Part shown: positions 9,101 through 14,425 of the stretch, piece after piece
Position numbering within the stretch: the first letter of the stretch is position 1
Layout of the letters: every line of letters begins with the position of its first letter
The notes under the pieces: model-generated
The model's input: the letters and a program-made list of their open reading frames with translations, nothing else
Told to the model about the DNA's origin: nothing
Databases searched by the model: none
Position numbers and translations under genes: made by a program
NCBI GenBank assembly: GCA_039027055.1
Contig: JBCCLD010000053.1
Location: 1-15,935, forward strand
Source of the DNA: JBCBEX01 sp039027055
GTDB taxonomy: Bacteria; Bacteroidota; Rhodothermia; Rhodothermales; Rubricoccaceae
Length of the DNA: 15,935 nt
Direction: 5' to 3'

Positions 9101-11638
9101 GAGGCCCGTGGCCTCGGGGCGGAGCGAGCAGCCTGTAGCCTGCTCGGCGGGGATGTTGAGTTCAGCGGGCGTGTCGGCGGTGAGTTGGAGGCCCGCCGGT
9201 GTGACCACCGCGCCGTCGGGGACGGTGAGGACGAGCCCCAGGAACGAGGGGGGCGCGTCACGCGGAGTACTCGCAGGCTGGTGGAGCACATTCTGGAGGA
9301 CCCCACGCCCATCAACGCCAAGGTAGAGCGCGAAGTCATCGTCCAGCGTGACGGTGCCGCTCGCGAGCGCGCCCGTGGCGCCGTCGAACGAGGCGTCCTC
9401 GACGCGTAGCCGCACGATGGTCTCATCCGGGAGGGACGCCTGCGCCTCGCCCATGGGGACGCTGAAACCACCCTCCTCAGCCACGGCATCCTCGAACGTG
9501 GCGCGTAGTAGCGGGCTTACACGGGGAAAGAGCCAACTGTTGACGGCCACCGGCTCTGGCGGAGGCGTAGCCGAGCCTTCTAGTTGGAAGCCGCCCGCAT
9601 CGAGCCACGCAATGGCGCGGTCGTCGTCGACAAAGGCGACCCGCCCACTCACGACCCGCAGCGGCTCCCCACCGAGTGCAAAGTCCGGCGAGAACACGAT
9701 CGGGTAGCTTCCCTGAAGCGTGCCGACGTTCACCTCGCCACGGATATTCGAATCGGTCTGGTTGCCGTTCGGCCCCTGGTTCGTCAGCCCCACCGGTGCC
9801 ACGCGCGGGTCGTTCCCGATGTCGAACACGATGTGACCCGGCGCGTCGAGTGTGCTGCCCGGCGGCCGCGTGCGCCAGTCCGTTGGCTGCCCCCCCGCGT
9901 CGATGCGCGCTTCCAAGGCAAACGGGTCCACGAGGCGCACGAAGCCCGACAGGACGGTGCCGGCCTCCACGTCCAGTTCTGCCCCGTCTAGGCCCGCGTC
10001 CATGTCGGGCACGAAGGCCGCGATCATCGATAGCGCCCCAACCTGCGCGTCTGGGGTGTAGCCGTCGGCGACGAGGCCGTTGGGCGTCGTCTGAGTGGTG
10101 ATGGTGCTCACTTCGAGCGGGACCGTGATGAGCGGGGTCGCAGCGGGGAAGCGCCACGCTAGCCCATCCACCACCGGGGACGTCACCACGCCCTCTGTCT
10201 GGAAGCCGTCTGCATCGAGCCACGCGACGGGGCGGCCGTTCTCGATGAAGTCCACGCGGCCCCGCACGACCCGGAACGGCTCCCCACCGAGCGCAAAGTC
10301 CGACGAGAACACGACCGGATAGCTCCCTTGCAGGCCGTCGACGTTGATCTCGCCTCGGATGCTGGTGTCGAGTTGGTTGCCGCTCGGCCCTCCGTTGACG
10401 AGGCCGTCCGAGGTCACGCGCGGATCGCGGCCGATGTCGAACACGATGCGGCCGGACCCACCCACGGCGCTGCCAGCCGCGGCGGCCTGCCAGTCTTGCG
10501 GTTGCCCTGCTTCGTCGATGCGCGCCTCCAACGCAAACGACCCGCGGAGGCTGATGTCGCCGGAGTCCTCGCCGACGCTGCCCGTCGCCATGTCGATCAA
10601 CACATACTCGTTGCCGTTGAACGCCATCGTCATGGATACGGGGCCGACTTGCCCGTCTGTCAGGCCCGCCGCGGCGAAGCTTCCGTCGAGCGGCAAGACC
10701 TCCATGCCTTCCAGGTCAGAGGTGATGAGCGGGTTGGTCACCGGGAAGCGCCACACCAGCGGCGCGTCGGCTACCGGATCCTCCTCCACGGGCACCACAA
10801 ACGTGCCGATGCGGCTCAAGCCGTCGTTGCGGCCGACGGGGTCGCCGTCGCGGAGGCTCTGCACCTGCCACACGTAGCCTTCGGTCCCGGCGTAGGTGTC
10901 GAGCGGGTCGTCGGACGGGAGGTAGAGGTAGCTCGTCACCGGCACCTCAGTGTCGAGGAGCGTCGGGTTGGCAGTCATCGCCGTCTGCGCGTCCTGGCCC
11001 ACGAAGCGCGGCTTCAGGACGAGGCGGTACGTGAGCACGCCCCCCGTCGCGAGCACGATCGGCGTCCATGTGAACTGCAGCGTCGCCGGGTCGATCGTGG
11101 CATCGGCCTGCGGGCTGATGAGGGCGGGCGGGTCCGGCTCGAAGATGGTGATCGAGATGCAGCGCTCGCCCCCGAGCGTCTCGTCGTTGCCGGTGGGTCC
11201 CACGACGCGCACGCAGAGCCGGTAGGTGTCCTCCGGTATGCCGTCGCGGATGAGGTCGAGGGACAACCCGCTCGCCACGATCAGCGAGTTGGAGCTGACG
11301 ACCTCGTCCCAGAGGAACGACCGCGTCTCGCCAAACCCGAGGTCGAAGCGGGGGTGCGACGGGTTGTTGAGGTCGGCGCGCGCGATCTGGCCCCGCCGCG
11401 TGCCTGTGAGCGTAGCATCCAGACGGAGGTCGAAGAGGTCGTCCCCGCCTGTGTTGGTCATCAGCAGCTGCGCGACGCTCGGGTTCGCCTCCCACTCCGC
11501 GATGCTGGCCGGCATCTGCGCCGCCGACGGGAAGATGAGCTGCACATCGACGGTCTGCGCCGACGCGGCACTTCCCCACGCCGCCGCGACCAGAACCATC
11601 TGGAGCATCCACGAGGCGATCGCTGGAGGGAGGCGCAT
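170..11638 (-). CDS. Giant secreted multi-repeat surface protein (3822 aa)
   Basis: One uninterrupted frame encodes 3822 residues. Residues 1-27 are a signal peptide ending ASA, with Gln28 as first mature residue. Residues 28-280 form a Fn3/TANFOR-like module (DGIPEDTYRLCVRV, then DPPALISP and FTWTP) that closely resembles the start of the upstream barrel protein. Residues 296-1281 hold five tandem repeats beginning with a Trp-x-Phe-Pro-type motif (Trp at 296, 495, 702, 897, 1092). A sixth copy starts at Trp1826. Copies five and six are each followed by an LPLP module (from 1282 and 2011). Residues 2100-3120 are rich in alternating-hydrophobic beta segments. Residues 3133-3195 and 3300-3344 look like coiled coils in a helical, Tyr-rich tail that runs to 3822. 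The 12 cysteines fall in six close pairs. No T9SS sorting domain or membrane anchor is visible at the C-terminus (ends SNVFFLDAE). It starts 12 bp after the barrel gene. A long surface fibre or adhesin is the likeliest role, but this is inference; no catalytic motif was recognised. Confidence 0.9.
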   Translation of the reverse strand: MRLPPAIASWMLQMVLVAAAWGSAASAQTVDVQLIFPSAAQMPASIAEWEANPSVAQLLMTNTGGDDLFDLRLDATLTGTRRGQIARADLNNPSHPRFDLGFGETRSFLWDEVVSSNSLIVASGLSLDLIRDGIPEDTYRLCVRVVGPTGNDETLGGERCISITIFEPDPPALISPQADATIDPATLQFTWTPIVLATGGVLTYRLVLKPRFVGQDAQTAMTANPTLLDTEVPVTSYLYLPSDDPLDTYAGTEGYVWQVQSLRDGDPVGRNDGLSRIGTFVVPVEEDPVADAPLVWRFPVTNPLITSDLEGMEVLPLDGSFAAAGLTDGQVGPVSMTMAFNGNEYVLIDMATGSVGEDSGDISLRGSFALEARIDEAGQPQDWQAAAAGSAVGGSGRIVFDIGRDPRVTSDGLVNGGPSGNQLDTSIRGEINVDGLQGSYPVVFSSDFALGGEPFRVVRGRVDFIENGRPVAWLDADGFQTEGVVTSPVVDGLAWRFPAATPLITVPLEVSTITTQTTPNGLVADGYTPDAQVGALSMIAAFVPDMDAGLDGAELDVEAGTVLSGFVRLVDPFALEARIDAGGQPTDWRTRPPGSTLDAPGHIVFDIGNDPRVAPVGLTNQGPNGNQTDSNIRGEVNVGTLQGSYPIVFSPDFALGGEPLRVVSGRVAFVDDDRAIAWLDAGGFQLEGSATPPPEPVAVNSWLFPRVSPLLRATFEDAVAEEGGFSVPMGEAQASLPDETIVRLRVEDASFDGATGALASGTVTLDDDFALYLGVDGRGVLQNVLHQPASTPRDAPPSFLGLVLTVPDGAVVTPAGLQLTADTPAELNIPAEQATGCSLRPEATGLTLGPGAVGALTVTGGAATVVCAGRLVARIDPLGIFPVSEEEPLAETTLVAWRFPTFGTAVTLDVETPVPPPATIRLSGESRAVVGADTMDVSLMGATLNLEAGTVESGSVVFERSFAIAASVGEILYGWTPVPEGRSAGQFGGLVFDIGRNPRITPDGLVNSGPYEGEATTPDVRGELRYGSLPRGPYRVLFSRDFAMGGRPFRPIRGRVYFYLGDQQVAYLEGEELIVVNPDPVVDEAARDTLFWAFPTADPLLRFAFAEYEETEQGRTRVLDDRAVVTDPEGRTTATPISTILELSPPSVYANGGKVVLRRGFYIESPLDQDDRFTAWRGVASDQPFDLQRGVRLYLAPSLFIDGDGLKPGSSRDVQIAHERMPAQGMEAYVSDDFRFGLDPFVIRAGRIEFRRDSILLAVATPQGFSIQGDIDPVVAGMPERLPLPAGDVAYLPLRNGSDAFVDATPQNDGTLLLTARAGVTPELVFPMLPDSPRIAATLRGLRVDAETYAVVGGTVEASVPTGDARFGPEVFGVPIQTTDFAAGVFDGEAGLQVRGPLVLFGRPLTAAPSVAALIGVDATLRATVEVAGLRESFPLVANSDRASLDVRGISGTLTASPAQGTPAVTTFTLDAAFALNDAGTVVASADLALDYQGDAAIRVARFTPGSTSGSATSGLIDLGGPALGVNALTALRTFAYDPATGFDFAASLDLDLAVTLDGTALRIPLDGAELRHTGFDIPTQDATFADADRQPFGPIALRLLYVHLDRVAFDWFAWQPGQPVPFDPTLQLEVSLPGFDETGLADVSATVNEARLVNGQLTGTLVPYEAPGFGARVPFSGTTSLLVREVKGELSGSGRAVSIAMTGVVDLRSQYATDPAPGCSEPRAALTLTGAGAFEGAAEAFVPCGALRPEALPLTLAFENDSQLDIAYGPTERRLSAAGTATASLTGGEFAGTDGNAATARGPVRVNLATGAVEEADLALGAFGWTYPRGEPLFTFQVPGGRITPSGLTLDGNGTLARPGGATETVPARFAGLTVAFDTEQITAGSVALDDGFSFEIGTAPLAWSLTGRQALAATDTDVVLLTMPSGLTLNRDGLAASETSTGAVHAGNLVRDGLAVAFQDSFRMTFGPTVVAAGRAEWNDGSETIATLDRAGLRITGVGLAAATIPATLPLPSEATAFLRLAEAAGTPVVQVSEPDGDGLRLLTTLPGQTATLVLAGLVGPGESAPSVAVTLDADAGVRVDDAFAIRAGAFEVTPDTPLNLLSTGTPMRLGRLRYAEFDGAYGLRAASSLALPASIAGLGVDLGTDLPFAFTEGGLTVADGATFTLGAFATEHTDSAADETALAEVMLQDGAFEMAARGVQIVFGADPVFKLSGDLTSTLFGGGEGEAQGLLHYVATFGGGGWTFELSAAHLSERALPLGEKATLTLPEGNLLRLDATDQVAAFTLTGPTLSIPEAFGDGFDLTVDSLRVGTDGVFIDADAVFDQTFVLFGDFLTINTSRVGVEYGSDTNVFYVEVDGTMETKLQEKLADQCAAQAQPGGCPSGLGDGTETYAFEDMRLGTDGSFSIGAGEANLLTNPIAVIEDRFWFDEMRIAFEADTLLLTMGGTVVAPLPAKDGTPDAASLESSVRVTIDSQGRQSVAELTFAFEDAAVPTINGSPAEVEMGDDAVFELTGMAYDIDLDDPRNIAFYYAGGLHIRSQEEGAGGQRASSRDASGRARYIAFGDHTAIRENPGLMVSTAEGLAVSVSLEGTNQDPLFEFVAGKFSIALTSVAVATQLSQPGADRLDWGFQVTLGGNASLVLDGIEGTLNYEGLVIDQTGIVEWGGPAGGFSLAVDGIMSLAVGCFEYKPRSDAPYQLTTSVRQPGEGEQTETSTLSVNDYLRFGGACGGGDTPALEVTLDAGGFSGSVDEILYYTDTGGGVVFSIQGVSIAMAGTDDDPLASLYANFRLETDGAGGVAVDVLGVGSIANISLGATGKLSTLNGQLSFGIFLAASGLSIDLFPIIPRTVMLTGAGGGFFYRPTNQDIGNVYTLLDNLVDGGFDANNPNGLPDASGLQFAVMIYAGIGLVGQPPNAIVDANGLITITDQFFNIDLNGQLLRQGESLQAGAYLTVDWTQPEALTVSGGFKVDVDYASVLTGSMRIDFAFAPQAWSIHGSANLSVVSLLDFTGEFLVGPPGFVAILDLSVGEDLGVISFEGNFHAEFWYVTENGDFGAYASLSVSASFLSFASVSAELKGALIRTQLYGDVYNNLVYATARADVSLNFGLFEVGFGGQIWVSVLNGAWDGGLGEEEKYSGMVEEARASAQAAVRQAREGKAAAEAAKARMEALQERLRAEAQAEYDRETLAAIVAEETPLYQNIGARVYVYGAQAPAYRAYMLNDPTMGSSYGPATFWNYFVQWSNADVRADPLSGARFSNGAVAYQWSGRQVPDYAGEFIRNVYGGTYPVSFANQINTLPGRQRRLNELNAALSEAKAELDASVERLTALESLALDYRDQAEVIYSDIVAARLGSPLPNVVADDGTIAEDVAQNGGFTFVATTAEAQEQAMRDSQAEQDPRLWMDRYATALREVAAMHEEVRLELHESQTRSFARALDALNDYYTDRLTELGGLQSEADNARRRLSWGLTTSRTNTARANNGGWLNRLIDQDIANAKAASVASQYGYGRDERGRMEMVIEFYRAYLQAYAQGAEKSIIAENTADITDQRNDPNDPFIQNLEPTFRATAQALFSTIHRAGLDSTVLAYQQLVAEGSVNLRGHQDGLIQDYQTYTTTIDSLYAIQVDLAQYTYGLAELYKDWLTENQPAGIGLLQPGESRVMGGSETTLDGQIYGLVRAELPRGSYYRTGHERYIEELAAPTGYGIDIFQTNLQSVSAYRVSVGASNAADAYPYGFIDRYGRTTGWKVINATSLFANSPLVNLGPNSAFYAVPYLVADAEPFDIFQSPPEVCAAVRLRGVGGVSGPVESACKQLDSNVFFLDAE
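5363..5608 (-). repeat. LPLP module, second copy
   Basis: Encodes residues 2011-2092, starting LPLPSEATAFLRLAE, with a DGLRLLTTLPG strand and an AIRAGAFEV end. It follows the sixth WxFP unit 185 residues after its Trp, the same order and spacing as copy one. The sequence similarity is modest; the matching position is the stronger argument. Confidence 0.55.
5609..6163 (-). repeat. Distal sixth WxFP-type repeat in the giant gene
   Basis: Encodes residues 1826-2010, opening GWTYPRGEPLFTF, then ITPSGLTLDGNG, a GSVALDDGFSFEI strand that matches the 'GxVxLxxxFALE' strands of the tandem units, and AGRAEWNDGSETIATLD near the end, which matches GRVDF...GRPVAWLD of unit 1. It is separated from unit 5 by about 545 residues of other beta-rich sequence, so it is a dispersed copy rather than part of the tandem run. 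Confidence 0.6.
7559..7795 (-). repeat. LPLP module, first copy
   Basis: Encodes residues 1282-1360 of the giant protein, starting LPLPAGDVAYLPLRN, with a DGTLLLTARAG strand and a final AVVGGTVEASV strand. It follows WxFP unit 5 directly (190 residues after its Trp). Compare the second copy at 5363-5608. Confidence 0.55.
7796..10753 (-). repeat. Five tandem WxFP-type repeats of about 195-207 residues
   Basis: Each unit opens with Trp-Arg/Leu/Ala-Phe-Pro followed by a T/S-x-PL-type strand (the fourth unit departs from this) at residues 296, 495, 702, 897 and 1092 of the giant protein. The spacings are 199, 207, 195 and 195. Units 1, 2 and 4 share a fuller signature: VFDIG, a DGLVN or GLTN-x-GP turn, an RGE strand, a YPVVFS or YRVLFS strand, DFA(L/M)GG, and a final V-x-GRV strand. 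Unit 3 is divergent and carries its own Cys pair (837, 867). Unit 5 keeps the frame of the motif with most positions changed. The repeat is beta-rich and I do not recognise a named family. Confidence 0.8.
10799..11557 (-). repeat. N-terminal Fn3/TANFOR-like module, copy in the giant gene
   Basis: Encodes residues 28-280 of the giant protein, immediately after its signal peptide. It is the partner of the module at 13441-14200. From memory of the family, the order strand - EPGETxxLxW - LPEGxYxxC - DPPxLxxP - FxWTP recalls the start of large Bacteroidota exported proteins labelled TANFOR-domain proteins. That name is recalled, not searched. Confidence 0.8.
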
Positions 11639-11650
11639 CGGTCGGGCGGG

Positions 11651-14314
11651 TTAGAGCGAGAGCGTATAGGCGAGGCGGCCGAGCGTCTCGGTGAAGCCGT
11701 TCGAGCCGGCGCGCTCGACGCCGTAGTCGAAGGCCCGTACCTGCGCCGTCAGTTGGAAGCGGTGCTGCCGCCCCACCCGATAGCCAAGTTGCAAGCGCCC
11801 CTGGAAGCCATAGTCCGTCGCCACAGTCTCCGTCTGGTTATAGCCGAGCGAGAGGCTGGTCCGCAGCTTCCGGTTGAGGAAGGCGTAGGCGGCCGTCTGG
11901 TTGACCGTGAAGATGGTCGAGTTGATGCTCGACGTGAGCCCGCGCACGAGGGTGGAGGACGTGGTGAGCGCGAGGCCGCTCGGCCACGCGAAGGTGTAGC
12001 TGAGCGTGCCGCTGTGGTTCTGCGTATCGCCGAGGCGCCCGGTGATGATGTTCTCGTCGTTGAACTCCTGGTAGCTGTAGCTCGCGCGGACGGCGTGGCG
12101 GAGCGTGCCGGTGACGTACTGCACGCCCGGCGACACGCTGATGAGGCGCGAGACGTTTTCGATGCGGAGCGTGTCGTTGTCGGTGGAGGAGCGCAGGCCG
12201 TAGTTGGAGAACTGCACGCTGAGGTTGCCCCACGGCACCGGGCGGACGTTGCCCGTCGCGTTGATGATGGTGCGCTGTGTCCCGAATAGGCGCGTGCCCG
12301 CCACGTCGTTCGTACGGACGCCCACGCTGAGGTTGAGCGAGCCCTTCGGCAGCGTGAGCGTCGGGTTGACGACGAAGTCCAGCACGTCGACTTCCAACTG
12401 GGGCGCGCCGAGCGACTGGAACCCCGGGCCGACGTATTGTCCCTTGAGCGCGATCGAGAAGGGCTGCACCGGGGTGACGCGCAGCGCGGTCTCGGCTGCC
12501 AGGTCCACGCGCGACGAGGTGCGCGGCGTGAAGGCACTCTCAACGAAGCCCGGAATGCCGTACTCGCCGAGATCGACGAGCTTTTGCGCGAACGTGTCCT
12601 CAGAGTAGGCCCCGACGGCTACCTCGCCGTCGAGTTCGAGCTTGCCGGGCAGGAACGGGGTGGCAAAACGGGCACTTACGACGAGGTTTTCCTGCGGCGC
12701 GCGCACGGTTTCGGCGCGGCGGACGGCCGCATCGAGCGAGTTGGTGTCGTCCGTGGCATGGAGGCCGGTGAGCCAGAAGAGGTAGCCGCCCTCGCTGCCA
12801 ACGCCAAGTTGGGCGGCGGTGAGGCGCTGGCGGAACAGGCCGAGCCGCCCAAATTCGTCGGGGGTAGTGGCCTGCTGGCTGATGCCCGAGACGAGCGCGA
12901 TCCGCGCCGGGCCGGGCTCCAACTCGAAGCCGCCGCCGAGCAGACGAGCGTCGCCGAGCGTGAAGTTGGAGAACCGCGTCGAGAAGTAGCCGCCGTGCAG
13001 CGTGGCCCAGCCGCCAAACGTGGGGCTGAGGCCGATCTGGTTGAAGGGCAGTTGGTAGCCCGCGTCTTCCGTCGAGAGGTAGAGCGAGAGCGGGATCGTG
13101 TAGAGTCCGGCGACGGTGGCGGTCACCTGGCCGTTGAGGAGCAGCGCGCCGCCGGGGCGGCGGTCTCGGGTGAGGCCGCTCTGGCTGTAAACGTCGAAGC
13201 TGGCCGTGGCACTCCCCGTGAGCGTGACGGGGACGCGGGCCGGCGGCGCGGGCGCGTGGCGGGCGCGCTCAGCCTCGAAGCTCTGTCGCGAGGCGACAAG
13301 CCCTGTCGTGGCGAGCCCGGTGGCGGCATAGCCTTCGGGAGACGCCCCTGTGCGTGCGCCAATCTCGAACTGGATGCCAGGGGACGGAGGCGGGGGCGGA
13401 GCGGGCGCGCCAAAGCGGTCCACGTCGCCAAACGCAGGCTGCTCCCGGAGCACGAACGCCGCCGCCGGACTGCGCCCGTCGTCCCGTCCGGCGGGGACGC
13501 CGTCGCGGAGCTCTTGCACCTGCCACACGTAGCCCACGGCATCCGGGTAGAGGTCCCACGGCGCATCCGACGGGAGGTAGAGGTAGCTGCCCGTGGCCAC
13601 CTCCACGTCGAGTTGGACGGGGTTGGCCTGCATGGCCGTCACCACCGACTGCCCGGCAAAGCGAGGCTTGACCGTCAGGAGGTACGTCGACCGTGCGTCT
13701 TGGCTCGGGGCCCACTGGAAGACCAAAGCCTCAGGGTTGACCGCCTCGCCGCCGATGGGATAGACCGCTGTGGGGGCATCGGGCTCGTAGACAAGGAACG
13801 AGGCGCAAGTCTCAGGGCCGCTCACCGACGCACCCGCATCGTCCAGGATCTGTCCGCACAGGAGGTAGACGTCTTCGGGAAGCCCGTCGCGGCGGAACTC
13901 GTTTTCTAGGTTGTCCGCGATGCGGATCGCGTTGGGGTCGATGGCCTCGTCCCACAGCAGGAGGCGCGTCTCGCCCGCGCCGAGCACGAAGCGCGGCTGC
14001 AGGGGGCTCCCATTGTCCGTGCGGGCGACCTCGCCACGGCGCTGGCCACGGAGTTGCAGCGCGATGCGAAGGTCGTCCGTGGATGCCGTACCCGCGTTGG
14101 TCACGATCACCTGCACCACGTCAGCAGCCCCCTCCCACTCGCCGAGTGTTCGCGGCATGTCGTTCGGGTTGGGGATGATCACCTGAAGCGATACCGACTG
14201 CGCCTGAGCGGCCAGCGGCAGGAAGAGCAGCGCAACGCTCAGCACCCACCTCCGAGAGACCAGCCAGCGGACCTCCGCCCAGCTACCCGGGCAGGCGTGA
14301 CGAGAGCGATTCAT
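11651..14314 (-). CDS. Predicted outer-membrane beta-barrel protein with N-terminal Fn3/TANFOR-like module (887 aa)
   Basis: From the ATG at 14314 the product has a signal peptide (residues 1-38, ...LPLAAQA, then Gln39). The frame stays open to an ATG at 14374, but that start would put 20 extra residues before the signal peptide, so I prefer 14314. Residues 39-292 match the N-terminal module of the giant protein: GEWEGA, GLPEDVYLLCGQ, YEPDAPTAVYP, SYLYLPSD and YVWQVQELRDG, with a Cys pair at 153 and 170. A proline-rich linker follows near 300-310. From about 410 to the end, amphipathic beta strands alternate with polar turns, and the last strand (RLAYTLSL) has hydrophobic residues at -1, -3, -5 (Tyr) and -7, as in outer-membrane barrels. 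The segment around LPFNQIGLSP and LHGGYFSTRFSNFTL resembles large Bacteroidota outer-membrane proteins as I recall them; no search was run. A likely job is anchoring or exporting the giant protein encoded 12 bp downstream (inference). Confidence 0.85.
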   Translation of the reverse strand: MNRSRHACPGSWAEVRWLVSRRWVLSVALLFLPLAAQAQSVSLQVIIPNPNDMPRTLGEWEGAADVVQVIVTNAGTASTDDLRIALQLRGQRRGEVARTDNGSPLQPRFVLGAGETRLLLWDEAIDPNAIRIADNLENEFRRDGLPEDVYLLCGQILDDAGASVSGPETCASFLVYEPDAPTAVYPIGGEAVNPEALVFQWAPSQDARSTYLLTVKPRFAGQSVVTAMQANPVQLDVEVATGSYLYLPSDAPWDLYPDAVGYVWQVQELRDGVPAGRDDGRSPAAAFVLREQPAFGDVDRFGAPAPPPPPSPGIQFEIGARTGASPEGYAATGLATTGLVASRQSFEAERARHAPAPPARVPVTLTGSATASFDVYSQSGLTRDRRPGGALLLNGQVTATVAGLYTIPLSLYLSTEDAGYQLPFNQIGLSPTFGGWATLHGGYFSTRFSNFTLGDARLLGGGFELEPGPARIALVSGISQQATTPDEFGRLGLFRQRLTAAQLGVGSEGGYLFWLTGLHATDDTNSLDAAVRRAETVRAPQENLVVSARFATPFLPGKLELDGEVAVGAYSEDTFAQKLVDLGEYGIPGFVESAFTPRTSSRVDLAAETALRVTPVQPFSIALKGQYVGPGFQSLGAPQLEVDVLDFVVNPTLTLPKGSLNLSVGVRTNDVAGTRLFGTQRTIINATGNVRPVPWGNLSVQFSNYGLRSSTDNDTLRIENVSRLISVSPGVQYVTGTLRHAVRASYSYQEFNDENIITGRLGDTQNHSGTLSYTFAWPSGLALTTSSTLVRGLTSSINSTIFTVNQTAAYAFLNRKLRTSLSLGYNQTETVATDYGFQGRLQLGYRVGRQHRFQLTAQVRAFDYGVERAGSNGFTETLGRLAYTLSL
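13441..14200 (-). repeat. N-terminal Fn3/TANFOR-like module, copy in the barrel gene
   Basis: Encodes residues 39-292 of the barrel protein. Paired in order with the copy at 10799-11557 in the giant gene: a leading beta strand (VSLQVIIP against VDVQLIFP), a GEWE/AEWE box, RRGEVAR/RRGQIAR, GAGETRLLLWDE/GFGETRSFLWDE, LPEDVY/IPEDTY, an equivalent Cys pair, KPRFAGQ/KPRFVGQ, SYLYLPSD in both, and YVWQVQ-LRDG in both. The two copies are clearly homologous at protein level. Confidence 0.85.
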
Positions 14315-14425
14315 AAATAGGGGGATAGGCGCGTGACGAGATGCTAGGTACGGGCGCGGCGAGGACAAACCCAAAGACCCTCGCTTGGGAGGATCGCCGC
14401 CGCCGCGCCCTCCAATGAGCCGGGG

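Noticed and set aside
170..11638. Suspicion that the giant frame is an artefact of a GC-rich stretch
   Set aside because: It has a signal peptide, a module shared with the neighbouring protein, internal protein repeats and paired cysteines along its length, all in one frame. It is a real gene.
10328..12289. A 653-codon open frame on the plus strand opposite the giant and barrel genes
   Set aside because: The product is rich in Arg, His, Glu, Val and Ala, without domains or a signal peptide, and spans two clearly real genes on the other strand. It is a by-product of high-GC codon usage. The same applies to the plus-strand frames at 2795-4072, 4880-5875, 8300-9409 and 12437-13909.
14315..14374. 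Twenty-codon N-terminal extension of the barrel gene up to an ATG at 14374
   Set aside because: It would place 20 residues before a complete signal peptide and has no ribosome binding site. The ATG at 14314 gives a normal exported protein.
14375..14425. GC-rich imperfect hairpin between the T9SS-sorted gene and the barrel gene, with two TTTG boxes nearby
   Set aside because: The stem is only 4-5 bp with a large loop and no T run, and no TAnnTTTG box sits at proper spacing from the TTTG boxes. I call neither a terminator nor a promoter.
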